The translations under genes were made by a program, and so were the position numbers. The notes under the pieces are model-generated. The model did not search any database, was not told the origin of the DNA, and was given only the letters and a program-made list of their open reading frames with translations. Below, piece by piece: positions 1-11,266 of a DNA stretch of 64,000 nt (positions within the stretch are counted from its first letter, which is position 1; each line of letters starts with the position of its first letter). Source of the stretch: Sphingobacteriales bacterium (lineage in GTDB: Bacteria > Bacteroidota > Bacteroidia > Chitinophagales > Chitinophagaceae); NCBI GenBank assembly GCA_016708305.1, contig JADJGB010000008.1:1984001-2048000 (forward strand), in the 5' to 3' direction.

Positions 1-892
1 GCTTTTGTCGTCTTTATAATACTTTGCCCTTACATCACGCGCATCGCTGCTACCGGCCAGCCCGAGCATTCCACTTTCTTTATACAAAATGTGTTTAACC
101 TGGTCCAGTGTCATATTCATTTCTTCCATCATGTGAAAAATAATGGAAGGGTCTATGTCTCCGCTTCTGGTACCCATAATGAGCCCGCCCAAAGCGCTGA
201 AACCCAATGAAGTATCCACGCTGTGCCCGTTTTCATCTATGGCGGTCATGCTGGAACCATTTCCCAAATGTATGGTGATGGCTTTAAGTTTTGGATTGTT
301 CAGGTATTTTTTGGCTTCGTCATAAACGTATTTGTGGCTGGTGCCATGAAAACCATATACCCTGATTCTGTCTTCGGTATAATATTTTTCGGGAATGGCA
401 TAGCGAAAAACGTGTTCAGGAATAGTTTGATGAAAAGCGGTATCAAACACGGCTACCTGCATGCCTTTGGGAAAAGCTTTCGGCTGCCTCTACACCCACA
501 ATATTTGGAGGGTTGTGCAGCGGAGCCAAAGGTATCAGCGCTTTAATGGTTTCTTTTACTTCATCTGTAATTATCTGGGTATGAGAAAATTTTTCACCGC
601 CATGTACAATTCTGTGTCCTACGGCAGTAATATCCTCCGGTTTGGAAATTACTCCATTTTCGGCATCGGTAAGCAACCGGGAAATGATTTCGAATGCCAC
701 TGTATGATCGGGTAATTGCTTATCAACAATAATTTCCTTTTCAACATCCCCTTTTACGGTAGTATGCTTAATCCTGCCACCATTAATGGCAATTCTTTCT
801 GCAAGGCCTTTAGCCAGCATGGTACGTGATTCTATGTCGAAAAGCTGATATTTCAGCGAAGAACTTCCTGCATTAATTACTAAGATGTACAT
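1..892 (-). CDS. ackA: Acetate kinase, 3' end outside window, one frameshift
   Basis: Interconverts acetyl phosphate plus ADP with acetate plus ATP in the cytoplasm, the second half of the Pta-AckA pathway. The protein opens with the family signature VINAGSSSLKYQLFD, and further on carries VGHRIVHGG, VAVFDTAFHQTIPE, YGFHGTSH, ITIHLGNGSS and the GTRSGDIDPS region. About 297 codons are present; roughly the last 100 of the usual ~400 lie beyond the window edge. The frame breaks at a TTTT run (plus-strand AAAA near 474-477): removing one base turns ESFSQRH into ESFPKGMQVAVFDT, so this is a +1 indel and not a different protein. It starts 19 bp after the pta stop on the same strand, so the two form an operon with pta first. 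Confidence 0.95.
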
Positions 893-911
893 AGTTGCTG
901 ATTTCTAATTC

Positions 912-3003
912 TTAATTGTCAGTGGATTGAATTGCGGTAATTATAACTGTATTGTAAATGTCCTCAATAGTAGCGCCACGGCTCAGGTCATTAATCGGTT
1001 TGTTCAACCCCTGTAGCATTGGGCCTACAGCTAATGCGCCGGTTTCTCTTTGAACAGCTTTGTAGGTATTGTTGCCGGTATTTAAGTCGGGGAAGATTAA
1101 TACATTGGCTTGCCCGGCTACGGGGGAGTCCGGCAATTTGCTCTTTCCCACTGATGCATCTACTGCTGCATCGTATTGAATCGGCCCTTCGGACAAAATA
1201 TCGGGGCGCATTTCCTTCACAATGGCAGTGGCGGTTCTTACTTTTTCCACATCTTCACCTGTACCCGAAGCGCCCGATGAATAGGAGAGAAGCGCCACCT
1301 TAGGTGTAGTAATTCCGAATGTTTTTGCCGAGTCGGCAGATGAAATGGCTATTTCTGCTAATTGTTCTGCTGTTGGGTTGGGCACAATGGCACAGTCGCC
1401 ATACACCAATACCCTGTCATCGAGCAGCATAAAGAATACTGAAGATACGGTATTGAATCCGGGTTTGGTTTTTACAAACTGTAAAGCCGGTTTGATGGTA
1501 TGAGCTGTGGTATGTGCAGCGCCCGAAACCATTCCGTCTGCATGGCCTTTGTACACCATCATGGTGCCGTAGTAAGATACATCCAGCATCAGGTCTTTTG
1601 CCGAAGTAATATCCAAGCCTTTTGATTTGCGTAATTCAAATAAGGTATTGCTATAGTCTTCGTAGTTAGGACTGGCGAGCGGATTAACAATTTTAATCCT
1701 TTCTTCATCCCAATACAATCCAAGTCTGCTCACTTTGTCTCTCACTTTTTCCGGATCGCCCAGTATCGTAAGATAAACGATCTTGTCTTTAGCTAATTGC
1801 GAAGCAGCAACAATGATTCTTTCATCATTTCCTTCGGGCAATACAATATGTTTTTGTGCCTTTTTGGCATTTACAATTATATTATACTGAAACATTCTGG
1901 GTGTCAGATTTTCGGTTTTCACTGAAACGATTCTTTCGCTCAACGCTTCGGTATCCACCGAAGATTCAAAAAGGTTGATGCTCAGTTTTATTTTATATAG
2001 ATTATCTGATGTTATTTTGGGCTTGATATTGGCAACTTTACTGGCTGTTTCGAAGGTTCCGGTATTTACTGCCATGATGGGGATGGGTTTTTGGGGGCCA
2101 TCAATCAGTTTTATGACAGACCTTTCCGGCAAAAACCCGCCGGTAAGAACGATTCCGGCCACATTAGGATAATTGTGCGACACATTGGCCAGCATGGAAC
2201 CTACAATCAAATCGGCCCTGTCGCCGGGAATAATGCTCACGCAATCTTCCAGAATACGAGGAAGATAGTTAGCTAACTGCATCCCTCCAATAATCGAATT
2301 TTTAGCAATCGCATCCATCTTGTCTGCCCCAAACAGAACATGAGCATGCAGGTATTGCGCTATTTCTTTAACGGTAGGTTTTCCTAATTCTTCATTATCA
2401 GGGATAACCGATACCTGTATTTTGTCATTATGCAGGCGTTTAACGATTTTCTTTTGGGCATCCGCTGTATTTTTGGTACATCTGGATACAAAAACACCAA
2501 TTACATTAATATCTTTTTGCAGAAATGAATTTACTTCCACAGTTACGTGGTTTACCAGTTCTGCTACGGTTTCAAAGGTGTCTTTGATAACCAGCAAAAC
2601 GGGAATACCCAGGCTTTTTGCAAGTGAGCCGTTAAAGTCCACTTCAAAAATGGAACCTTCTTCATTGAAATCGCTACCTTCAACCAACACAAAGTCAAAT
2701 TTTTCCTCTAAGCTTTTGTATTTTTTTATAATTCCGTCATAAACATCGTTTATTCTGCCCTGATTTTGATACTCTGTAAGCTCCTTTCTTGAAAAAGCAT
2801 AAGCATCATTATATTCCATATTAATCTTAAAATGCTTCAGAATAGTCTCCAATATGGTTATCTTTTTCATTTTCATCCTCAATTAATGGCTTAAAATAAC
2901 CCACATTAGACGTGTTGCGCTGCAGCATCTGCATCAATCCTAAGCTGACAATCGACTTCCCGCTTTGGGAAGAAGGTGTAATAACATAAACTGAACGATT
3001 CAT
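912..3003 (-). CDS. pta: Phosphate acetyltransferase, one frameshift near the start
   Basis: Converts acetyl-CoA and phosphate to acetyl phosphate and CoA. This is the long form: an N-terminal P-loop/DRTGG-type regulatory half (start MNRSVYVITPSSQSGKS with Walker-A-like residues SSQSGKS) followed by the catalytic PTA_PTB half (VLPEGNDERI, MVYKGHADGMVSGA, VALLSYSSGASG, GPIQYDAAVD, FPDLNTGNNTYKA). I place the start at 3003 because the upstream frame encodes the conserved N-terminus. One extra G near 2850 (AACCATATTGGAGACT, where ATTGAGACT is expected) shifts the frame about 50 codons in. Read through, the protein is ~696 aa, the normal length. ackA follows 19 bp downstream. Confidence 0.95.
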
Positions 3004-3144
3004 ATCTGATTGCTTTAAAGCAAATAATTTATTGTTTTGTGTGGTAAGTGAAAACGCCGACTCAGGTAGTTCAATTACATTTTTAACAAAAAATATTTAT
3101 GAACAAACCTTTGCACTGAATAATCTACTACACAATTATAGGTA

Positions 3145-3152
3145 TATATTTG
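3145..3152 (+). promoter_or_regulatory. Candidate Bacteroidota -7 box (TATATTTG) before tdh
   Basis: The 261-bp divergent gap between pta and tdh holds no gene. TATATTTG matches the Bacteroidota -7 consensus TAnnTTTG. The nearest TTTG upstream (3110-3113) is 31 bp away, longer than the usual spacing, so the -33 element is uncertain. Transcription would begin near 3159, leaving a leader of about 105 nt before tdh. Confidence 0.4.
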
Positions 3153-3264
3153 CATTGCAAAATTACTTAAAACCGCTTAAAAAAAATTTAGGTTGATAAC
3201 TGAGATTTATCATATAATCCTATGTTTGACAAATAATTACCAATTATCATAAAAAACAACTGTT

Positions 3265-4224
3265 ATGCATAAAGAAAAAATATTAGTTATTGGCGCTTCA
3301 GGCCAGATTGGCGTGGAACTTACATTAGCCCTCAGAAAAATTTATGGCGCCAATAATGTGGTGGCATCCGACTTGAGAGAAGAAAACAACCTGCTCAAAG
3401 GCGGTCCTTACGTAAGCCTTGACGTGATGAACAAGGAAATGCTTCATGTGCAGGTGATACGTCAAAACATTACCCAGATTTATTTACTTGCTGCCATGTT
3501 GTCGGCAAAAGGAGAAAAAAACCCCGGCCTGGCCTGGCACCTGAACATGCAGGGGCTGCTGAATGTATTGGACATAGCCCGCGAAGAAAACCTGAAAAAA
3601 GTGTATTGGCCTTCCTCAATAGCAGTGTTTGGCCCCACTTCGCCCAAGCAAAATTGTCCGCAAAAAACCATTATTGAACCTACCACAGTTTACGGAATCA
3701 GTAAGTTTGCAGGTGAGTTCTGGTGCAATTATTACCATTTAAAATACGGTGTGGATGTTCGCAGCCTGCGCTATCCTGGCTTGATATCATACAAATCGGA
3801 ACCCGGTGGCGGCACCACCGATTATGCGGTGGAAATTTTTCATGAAGCGGTGGAAGAAAAAAAATATGTTTCGTTTCTGGAGGAAGACACCTATCTGCCA
3901 ATGATGTATATGCCCGATGCCATCAAAGCAACCATAGAGCTGATGGAGGCTCCTGCCGAAAATATTACAATTCGTACCTCTTATAATCTTTCTGCAATGA
4001 GTTTTTCGCCAAAGGAAATCTCTGCCGAGATTAAAAAGCATATTCCCGAGTTTGAAATAAGCTACGATCCGGATTACAGGCAGCGGATTGCCAATAGCTG
4101 GCCACAAAGCGTTGACGATGCGGTAGCAAGAGCCGACTGGGGCTGGAAGCATGAGTATGACCTGGCTACGATGACAGAGGATATGCTCAAAAACCTTCCG
4201 GAAATCTTACAATCACAGGATTGA
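3265..4224 (+). CDS. tdh: L-threonine 3-dehydrogenase, SDR type
   Basis: NAD-dependent oxidation of L-threonine to 2-amino-3-ketobutyrate, the first step of threonine breakdown to glycine and acetyl-CoA. At 319 aa it is an extended short-chain dehydrogenase/reductase, not the zinc-dependent E. coli type. Visible are the Rossmann motif GASGQIG (residues 10-16), ASDLRE after strand 2 (the acidic residue that favours NAD), PSSIAVFGP around residue 116, and the catalytic Tyr143-Lys147 pair in YGISK. The stretch RYPGLISYKSEPGGGTTDYA and the ending near DDAVARADWGWKHEYD are typical of Bacteroidota Tdh. The 3' end overlaps the convergent acylphosphatase gene by 12 bp. Confidence 0.9.
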   Translation: MHKEKILVIGASGQIGVELTLALRKIYGANNVVASDLREENNLLKGGPYVSLDVMNKEMLHVQVIRQNITQIYLLAAMLSAKGEKNPGLAWHLNMQGLLNVLDIAREENLKKVYWPSSIAVFGPTSPKQNCPQKTIIEPTTVYGISKFAGEFWCNYYHLKYGVDVRSLRYPGLISYKSEPGGGTTDYAVEIFHEAVEEKKYVSFLEEDTYLPMMYMPDAIKATIELMEAPAENITIRTSYNLSAMSFSPKEISAEIKKHIPEFEISYDPDYRQRIANSWPQSVDDAVARADWGWKHEYDLATMTEDMLKNLPEILQSQD

Positions 4225-4485
4225 AAATTTTAAAAATTTTTGTATCGGAAGATTGGCTGCTTCCACAAATGACACTTCTGCCCTTACAGGCCCCTGGTGG
4301 CACCATTCAATAAGTTTGGACAATTGTATTTCTGTGCCGGTGGCGATAATAAAAACGGAGCCATCCGGCATATTTTTTACATACCCGGTTATACCAAGGC
4401 TTCTGGCAGTCATTTTTGCAGATTGCCTGTAAAAAACGCTCTGCACCTTGCCGGTTACTACAATTTGTTTAGTCAGAAGCATCAT
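4213..4485 (-). CDS. acyP: Acylphosphatase
   Basis: Small (90 aa) cytoplasmic enzyme hydrolysing carboxyl-phosphate bonds in acyl phosphates. The two family signatures are present: GKVQSVFYRQSA, with the catalytic Arg at residue 20, and GYVKNMPDGSV, with the catalytic Asn at residue 38. Length matches the family. It overlaps the end of msrC by 17 bp on the same strand, so the two are probably co-transcribed. The end after LPIQKFLKFSIL is slightly atypical but within the family's variable C-terminus. An acyl-phosphate hydrolase close to ackA-pta, a source of acetyl phosphate, is suggestive but may be coincidence. Confidence 0.9.
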   Translation of the reverse strand: MMLLTKQIVVTGKVQSVFYRQSAKMTARSLGITGYVKNMPDGSVFIIATGTEIQLSKLIEWCHQGPVRAEVSFVEAANLPIQKFLKFSIL

Positions 4486-4957
4486 TAAAATTAATGAATG
4501 TTACCAATTCTTCCAGATATGCCTGATCTGTTTGGTCAAAATGGTTTAAATGTTCGCTATCAACATCCAAAACGCCTACAACAGCATTTTCTTTAAGAAT
4601 AGGTACTACAATTTCCGACTTTGATAAACTGCTGCAGGCAATATGCCCGGGAAACTGTTCTACATCAGGAACGATTAATGCGGCTGCCATTACCCATGAT
4701 TTTCCGCATACGCCTTTCCCTTTTTTAATTCGGGTGCAGGCCACAGGCCCTTGAAATGGGCCCAAAACCAACTCATCATTTTTTACTAAATAAAAACCTG
4801 CCCACCACCAGTTGAACTGCTCTTTTAGCGCTGCGGCTACATTTGCCAGATTGGCGATCAAATCATCTTCTCCTTCCATTAATGCCTTAATCTGCGGTAA
4901 AAGAGATTGGTATTGCGCTGCCTTTGTCCCTTTGCTTATTGATAAATCTACTGCCAT
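4469..4957 (-). CDS. msrC: GAF-domain free methionine-(R)-sulfoxide reductase
   Basis: Reduces free L-methionine-(R)-sulfoxide, an oxidative-damage repair function. The 162-aa protein is a single GAF domain with the fRMsr motifs FNWWWAGFYLV, LGPFQGPVACTRI, GKGVCGKSW, VPDVEQFPGHIACSS and SEIVVPI. Three cysteines (74, 84, 108) show the same 10- and 24-residue spacing as the catalytic trio of E. coli fRMsr (84, 94, 118), which makes a catalytic role far more likely than a sensory GAF role. It is first in a two-gene unit with acyP. Confidence 0.9.
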   Translation of the reverse strand: MAVDLSISKGTKAAQYQSLLPQIKALMEGEDDLIANLANVAAALKEQFNWWWAGFYLVKNDELVLGPFQGPVACTRIKKGKGVCGKSWVMAAALIVPDVEQFPGHIACSSLSKSEIVVPILKENAVVGVLDVDSEHLNHFDQTDQAYLEELVTFINFNDASD

Positions 4958-5152
4958 ATCCTAAAATTTAAGAACTGAAAGTTATAACCTTACTGATTAC
5001 CAATCAATAAAATTATGAACAAAATATTTTTGACGTTTCTTGTAAGAATTAATATTTTCGGCTGCTAAAAGTAATGAGTGACTACTGATTCAGATTTTTG
5101 AGGAGGTGCGTTATTGCTTTTTACTGTTTCATCAAACTAATTTCGATCGCTT

Positions 5153-6289
5153 ATGTCCATTATTATAAAAGAGGTTAAAACAAAAGCAGATTTAAAAACC
5201 TTTATTTATCTGCCCGAAAAAATACACCGGCAACATGCCACCTGGTTGCCACCGCTGTATGTAGATGATGAAAAGTTCTTTTCCGAAAAACGAAATCCTG
5301 CTTTTAGGCATAATGATACCATTTTGCTGCTTGCTTTCCAAAACAATAAGCCGGTAGGGCGAATAATGGGTATTATTCCTCATGATTTTAATAGACTGAA
5401 CAATATCCACACTGCAAGGTTCAGTTATTTTGAATGTTACGAACAAAAAGAAATTTTTGACAAGCTCATTCTAACTTTAGAAGACTGGGCAAAACAAAAA
5501 GGTTGCAACCAGGTGATTGGTCCAATGGGATTTTCGGACAAAGAGCCGCAGGGTTTTTTAACCAAAGGTTATGATGCGCCCACTATGATGGTTACCAATT
5601 GCAGTTTTGAATTTATGAAAGAATTCATTTTGCAAAGCAATTACAATCCTCATGTGGAACTTTGCCAATATGATGTGCCCATTACCGATACGATTGTGGA
5701 ACGGTATAAAAATTATGTGAAACGGGTAGAAAACAACCTGAAAATTACGGTACACGAATTTACTTCTTCCCGAAAAATAAAGCCTTTTGTGAAGCCGGTT
5801 TTCAATCTTATCAATAATACCTACCAGAAAATATATGGATTTACAGCAGTGACAGAAGCAGAAATGAATGAATTTGCCAATCGGTTTTTGCCATTGTTAA
5901 ATCCCAGACTGGTAAAGGCAATAACTGATGAAAACAATAATGTGGTAGCATTTATCATAGCGATGCCCGACCTGAGTGAAGGTATCCGAAAAGCTCGAGG
6001 AAGGATATTGCCTTTTGGCTGGCTGCATCTGTACAAATCATTTAAAAATTCAAAAAGGCTGGTATTGCTGCTGGGCTCCATCGACCGAGGAATGCAAGGG
6101 AAAGGTCTGGATGCAGTGCTTGCCACCCGAATTTTTACTTCAGCAATCAATCTGGGTTTTACCATTGTTGACAGCCACCTCATTATGCGCGAAAATACAA
6201 AAATGAGAGGAGAAATCGAAAGGCTCGAAGGGCATAAAATGTATAAGGAATATACGATTTATTCGAAGAATCTGGATGAAGGTATGTGA
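5153..6289 (+). CDS. GNAT-fold protein, YghO-like, substrate unknown
   Basis: 378 aa, soluble, no signal peptide. It resembles the YghO-type GNAT-fold proteins of Bacteroidota. The N-terminal part has LLAFQNNKPVGRIMGII, the beta-strand region of an acetyltransferase fold; the C-terminal part has LLGSIDRGMQGKGLDAVLATRI, close to the acyl-CoA-binding Q/RxxGxG/A motif, then a paired-strand ending MRGEIERLEGHKMYKEYTIYSK. The acceptor cannot be read from sequence. A second, diverged member of the same family lies at 49484-50677 and shares the N-terminal layout and the QGKG/QGRGADA motif. It stands alone between gaps of about 195 and 173 bp. Function unknown. Confidence 0.7.
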   Translation: MSIIIKEVKTKADLKTFIYLPEKIHRQHATWLPPLYVDDEKFFSEKRNPAFRHNDTILLLAFQNNKPVGRIMGIIPHDFNRLNNIHTARFSYFECYEQKEIFDKLILTLEDWAKQKGCNQVIGPMGFSDKEPQGFLTKGYDAPTMMVTNCSFEFMKEFILQSNYNPHVELCQYDVPITDTIVERYKNYVKRVENNLKITVHEFTSSRKIKPFVKPVFNLINNTYQKIYGFTAVTEAEMNEFANRFLPLLNPRLVKAITDENNNVVAFIIAMPDLSEGIRKARGRILPFGWLHLYKSFKNSKRLVLLLGSIDRGMQGKGLDAVLATRIFTSAINLGFTIVDSHLIMRENTKMRGEIERLEGHKMYKEYTIYSKNLDEGM

Positions 6290-6462
6290 AATTCTTTTAA
6301 CTAATTAATTGAATATCAATTTACTAAAAGATATTTTTGGTAGTATGATCATTATTCTTGAAATGTATTTTTTGCTTTATATTTTCAGTAACCTTTTTCC
6401 TTTTTGCTTGTATATATTTATAAATGATTGACAACTAAAGAATTCAGTTACAAATAAGTTTT

Positions 6463-6828
6463 ATGTCCATTGAGGAGTATATAAAAAAACTACAAGGTGA
6501 TTCAGAAGCAAAATATGCTTCGGTAAAGCAATTTATCGACAGAAATCCTATTCCTGTCAAGGATAAAAACATTATCAGCGAAATAGAAAAAAAGACCGGA
6601 TTGGTATTTGTAACCGGCGATGATGTAGCAGAAAGGGTATGTTTTGCAAACAGTTCTGAATTAAGAGACGACTTTAAATCTTCATTTACCTGTGGTGATA
6701 TGAAAAATTTTTTCAAAGGAATTATTTACCAACTGATTATGAATGAAAAAGAATTGGGTATTGAATATAATATAATCAAATCAGACTCTGATTTCTGGAA
6801 GTTTGTTGAAGCAGGTAAGAAAGTATAA
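6463..6828 (+). CDS. Hypothetical protein, 121 aa
   Basis: A soluble, mixed-charge protein that I do not recognise. It begins MSIEEYIKKLQGDSEAKYASVKQF and has no signal peptide or membrane segment. The codon usage looks like that of neighbouring genes, and the frame is open over 121 codons with an ATG start. It has two cysteines and a mid-protein GLVFVTGDDVAERVC segment without a catalytic signature I can name. It sits alone between the GNAT-like gene and the efflux operon. Probably a real gene of unknown function. Confidence 0.55.
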   Translation: MSIEEYIKKLQGDSEAKYASVKQFIDRNPIPVKDKNIISEIEKKTGLVFVTGDDVAERVCFANSSELRDDFKSSFTCGDMKNFFKGIIYQLIMNEKELGIEYNIIKSDSDFWKFVEAGKKV

Positions 6829-6938
6829 TAAAATCTAATGAGTTGTCTTATAAATATTTATGTTTAAACAGCAAGTTTTGACCCTGTCTATCGTCCTATT
6901 CAGTTATCAAACCTTATCTTTATCGCTTACAAAATAGA

Positions 6939-7984
6939 ATGATGTTGAGTAAAGTTTATCAGTTTTTATTTTTAGTAGTCCTTTTTGCCTTGTTTTCCTG
7001 TGGCGGGAAAAAAGCCTGAGGCTAAAAAACCGCAGCAACGACCTGCACCCAAAGTGGATGTGTATGTAGTGAAATCAGAAGTATTTGCCGAGAATGTACA
7101 GGTGCCCGGTAGTATAGTTGCAAATGAAGTAACCGAAATTCATCCCGAAGTTTCTGGGAGAGTGGTTAGCCTTAACGTAAGGGAAGGCCAGTCTGTAGGT
7201 AAAGGAACATTATTGGCCAAGATTTATGATGGCGACCTGCAGGCACAACTAAAAAAACTGCAAACCCAATTGGCCATAGCCAGGTCCAATGAAACCAGAG
7301 CATCACAATTGCTTGATATTCAGGGAATAAGTAAGCAGGATTATGATGCCTCTTTATTGACGGTAAAAAACATTCAGGCAGATATTGACATCATTCGAAC
7401 AGCAATTATTAAGACAGAGGTGAGAGCGCCATTTAGCGGTAAAATGGGATTGAAAGAGATAAGCCCGGGCGCATACATTACTCCGGCTACCGTAATTGCC
7501 ACTATCAATCAGGTCAGTACTTTGAAGGTTGATTTTTCAGTGCCTGAAAAATACACCTCCCAAATCAGGCAAGGGCAAATTGTGAATTTTACGGTTGAGG
7601 GAAACGATAGGAATTACGCCGCAAGAATAGTAGCTACCGAGTCAAATGTGGACGTAAGCAATCGTAGCCTGATGGTAAGAGCGGTAGTGAATAGCGGCAC
7701 CGGGCTTGATTCCGGGCTCTTTTGCCAAAGTGATAATCAATTTTGCGCCTCGAGATAATACGATTTTTATTCCTTCTCAGTCAATTGTACCCACAGCAAG
7801 AGGTAAGCAAGTGATTCTTTTCAATCAGGGACAAGCATTGTTTAATGATGTGGAATTAGGTATCAGAGATTCCTCGAGAGTGGAAATAACCAAAGGATTG
7901 AAGGCAGGAGATACCATTTTGGTAACAGGTATTATGGCTACCAAACCAGATAGCAAAGTAGAATTGAGAAAGGTGGTTAATTAG
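6939..7984 (+). CDS. RND efflux periplasmic adaptor (MFP) lipoprotein, two frameshifts
   Basis: HlyD/AcrA-type membrane fusion protein linking the inner-membrane pump to the outer-membrane channel. The true N-terminus is a lipoprotein signal (MMLSKVYQFLFLVVLFALFSC, lipobox LFSC) encoded just before the main open frame. It is joined after one surplus A in the A-run 7008-7013, giving SCGGKKPEAKK. A second +1 break near 7704-7708 separates the beta-barrel region from LIPGSFAKVIINFAPRDN. Read through, ~347 aa. The lipoyl halves (EIHPEVSGRVVSLNVREGQSVGKG and VRAPFSGKMGLKEISPGAYI) flank a helical hairpin. It is first in the adaptor-pump-channel operon. A 143-bp spacer with GTTTGGGGTTTGAAG-type simple sequence precedes the pump gene. 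Confidence 0.9.
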
Positions 7985-8127
7985 GTAACAGATAGCAGAA
8001 TACTGATTTTTGGGGTTTAAAATTTATGGTTTGGGGTTTGAAGTTTGATAAAATCCAGTTGATAAACAGATAACTCGCGGACATTAATTCAATTACCCAT
8101 TAAGGTAAATTTTACAATAAGCAGGAA

Positions 8128-11100
8128 ATGAATATATCAGAACTTAGTTTGAGGCGGCCGGTTTTAGCAATAGTTATGAATATTGTAATTATTGTATTTG
8201 GAGTCATTGCCTTTAAGTTTCTGGGTGTGAGAGATTATCCGGCTATTGACCCGCCCAATATCAGTGTAAGAACGAGTTACGCAGGGTCTAATGCAGATAT
8301 TATTGAAACGCAGATTACCGAACCTCTGGAAAAGCCATCAACGGAATTTCTGGCGTTAAAAATATTACCTCAAGCAGTAGTAATGGCACCAGCAATATCA
8401 ATGTGGAGTTTGACCTGGGTGTGGACCTGGAAGCAGCAGCAAATGATGTTAGGGATAAGGTATCTGCTGCACAGCGCTCGCTTCCGCCTGATCTGGAAGC
8501 CCCTCCGGTGGTAAGCAAGGCTGATGCCAGCTCAGATGCCATTATTTCAATGACAGTGCAGAGCGATACAAAAAACCCGCTTGAACTAACAGAATATGCC
8601 ACAAACAATCTGGTAGAAAGATTACAGACAATTTCAGGTGTGAGCAGTATTCAAATTTGGGGCGAGAAAAAATTCGCCATGCGGATTTGGATTGATCCCA
8701 ATAAACTTACTGCCTATCAGTTGACTCCTTCCGATATTCAATCTGCACTCCAAAGAGAAAATGTGGAATTGCCGTCAGGAAAGATTGCAGGGAATAACAC
8801 AGAACTGATTGTAAGAACTTTTGGTAAATTAAATGCTGAAGAAGAGTTTAGTAATTTGATTATCAAAAATGTTAATGGCTCTGATGTCAGGGTAAGAGAT
8901 ATCGGTACCGTCGTTTTAGGCCCCGAAAATGAAGAAACTGCCCTTAGGGAGAGTGCCATTCCCATGATTGCGCTGGCGATTGTTCCCCAACCGGGTTCCA
9001 ATTATGTAGCCATTTCTGATGAGTTTTATAAAAGGTTGGAAGTTATTAAAAAAGATGTGCCTGAGGATATTAAGCTCAATATTGCATTAGACCAGACAAA
9101 ATACATTAAACGCTCCATTTCTGAGGTAGAAGAAACCCTTTTTATCGCTTTGTCATTGGTTATCCTGATTATCTTCCTGTTTTTCAGAGACTGGATTATG
9201 TCCATCAGGCCGTTGATTGATATCCCTGTTTCTCTGATTGGCGCTTTTTTTATTATGTATTTAATGGGTTACACTATCAATGTATTATCATTACTGGCTA
9301 TTGTGCTGGCAACAGGGCTTGTGGTGGATGATGGAATTGTCGTCACAGAAAATATTTACAAAAAAATTGAACAGGGATTTCCAAAAAGAAAAGCTGCCTT
9401 AGAAGGCTCTAAGGAAATATACTTTGCGGTAATAGCTACCTCTATCACATTAGCAGTCGTATTTCTACCCATATTGTTTTTACAAGGTTTTGTGGGTCGG
9501 CTGTTTCGTGAGTTTGGGTTGGTGGTAGCCGGAGCGGTTTTGATTTCGGCTTTTGTGTCGTTGACGCTTACACCGGTATTAAATGTTTTTCTGACGAGAA
9601 AAAATATTCATGACCATGGTAGGTTTTACAATTTCACGGAACCGTTTTTCAAATGGATGGAGAATTTTTATGACCATAGTTTGAAAGCATTTATGAAGGT
9701 GCGATGGATGGCTTGGGTAATTGTGGCTGCTTGTGGACTGATTATTTATTGGATTGGCAGTAGTTTACAATCCGAGTTGGCGCCAATGGAAGACAAAAGC
9801 CAGTTCAGATTATCGCTTTCAGCCCCTGAAGGCACTTCCTACGATGCAATGGATAAGTTTGTAAACAGAGTTACAGGCTTTATTATAGATTCTGTTCCGG
9901 AAAATAGAATAGTGCTTTCTATTACTTCTCCGGGTTTTATGGGTACAGGAAACTCAAATACCGGTATGGTAAGGGTAACCTTGGCTGACCCAGATGAAAG
10001 AATCCGTTCTCAAAAGGAAATTGTGGAAATGGTGAATCGCAACCTACCCAAATTCAATGAAGGACGTGCATTCGCCATTCAGGAGCAAACGATTCAGGTA
10101 AACCGCAGGGGAGGGCAGGATGTTCAGTTTGTACTGCAGAATAATAATTTCGATAAACTTACAAGCGTATTGCCTAAGTTCTTGGAAGAAGCCAGTAAAA
10201 GCCCGGTGTTGCAGCAGGTGGATGTTGACCTTAAATTCAACAAACCTGAACTACGCATCATTGTCGATAGGTTGAAGGCAGCACAGTTGGGTGTAAGTAT
10301 TAATGCTATCAGCGAAGCGCTTCAGATAGCCTTTAGCAACCGCCGGTTAGGATACTTTACCCGCAATGGTAAACAGTATCAGGTAATGGCACAGGTGGAT
10401 CGTATCAACCGGGATGATCCCGATGATTTGAAAAAAATATTTGTCAGAAATAACGCAGGAAAAATGATCAGTCTGGATAATCTGACTACCATCCTGGAGT
10501 CAACTACGCCGCCAACAATTTATCACTTTAACCGGTATAAATCAGCAACGATTTCTGCAGGTCTTGCTCCTGGTAAAACTGTGGGTGACGGCATCAATGA
10601 AATGGACAAAATTGCAAATAATTTATTAGATGACACCTTTAGTACTGCTTTGAGCGGCACTTCACGCGATTTTGCCGAGAGTAGTAGTAATATCAGTTTC
10701 GCATTCATTTTGGCATTAGGTTTGATATTTTTAATTCTTGCTGCACAGTTTGAAAGCTTTATAGACCCTGTTATTATCATGATTACCGTGCCACTTGCAA
10801 TTGCCGGCGCTTTATTAACGCTTTGGTTCTTTGGCCACACACTTAATATTTTTTCGGAAATTGGCATGATTATGTTGATAGGGTTGGTAACCAAGAATGG
10901 AATCCTTATTGTTGAGTTTGCCAATCAGAGCCGGAAACGAGGCATGGAGAAAAATGAAGCCATCGTGTTTGCTGCCGGCCAGCGGCTACGTCCTATTTTG
11001 ATTACCAGCCTGGCAATGGCATTGGGCGCTTTACCTATTGCTTTATCATTGGGCGCTGCATCTACCAGCCGTATCCCTTTGGGTATTGTGATTGTGGGCG

Positions 11101-11258
11101 GTATTTTGTTTTCACTCATATTAACGCTTTACACATTGCCGGCTATTTACAGCTATATGTCGGCAAATAAAAAACCCAGAGATTTTGATGAAATTCTGGT
11201 ATTTGAAGAAAAGAAAAAAGAAGAAGCCGAACAGCTACTAAATTCAAATTTGAATTAA
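8128..11258 (+). CDS. RND efflux pump, HAE1/AcrB family, one frameshift
   Basis: Proton-driven inner-membrane pump of a tripartite efflux system, ~1043 aa when the frame is restored. The N-terminus NISELSLRRPVLAIVMNIVIIVFG is the first membrane helix. One A is missing in the A-run at 8330-8333 (EPLEKP should read EPLEKAINGISGVKNI). TM4 carries the proton-relay pair in TGLVVDDGIVVTENIYKKIE, and the C-terminal half repeats the pattern with GLVTKNGILIVEFANQ. Large periplasmic loops precede TM2 and TM8, as in AcrB. The substrate cannot be predicted, but the HAE1 layout (large loops, no heavy-metal signature) suggests hydrophobic drugs or amphiphiles. The outer-membrane factor starts 8 bp after its stop. 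Confidence 0.93.
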
Positions 11259-11266
11259 GAATTGAG

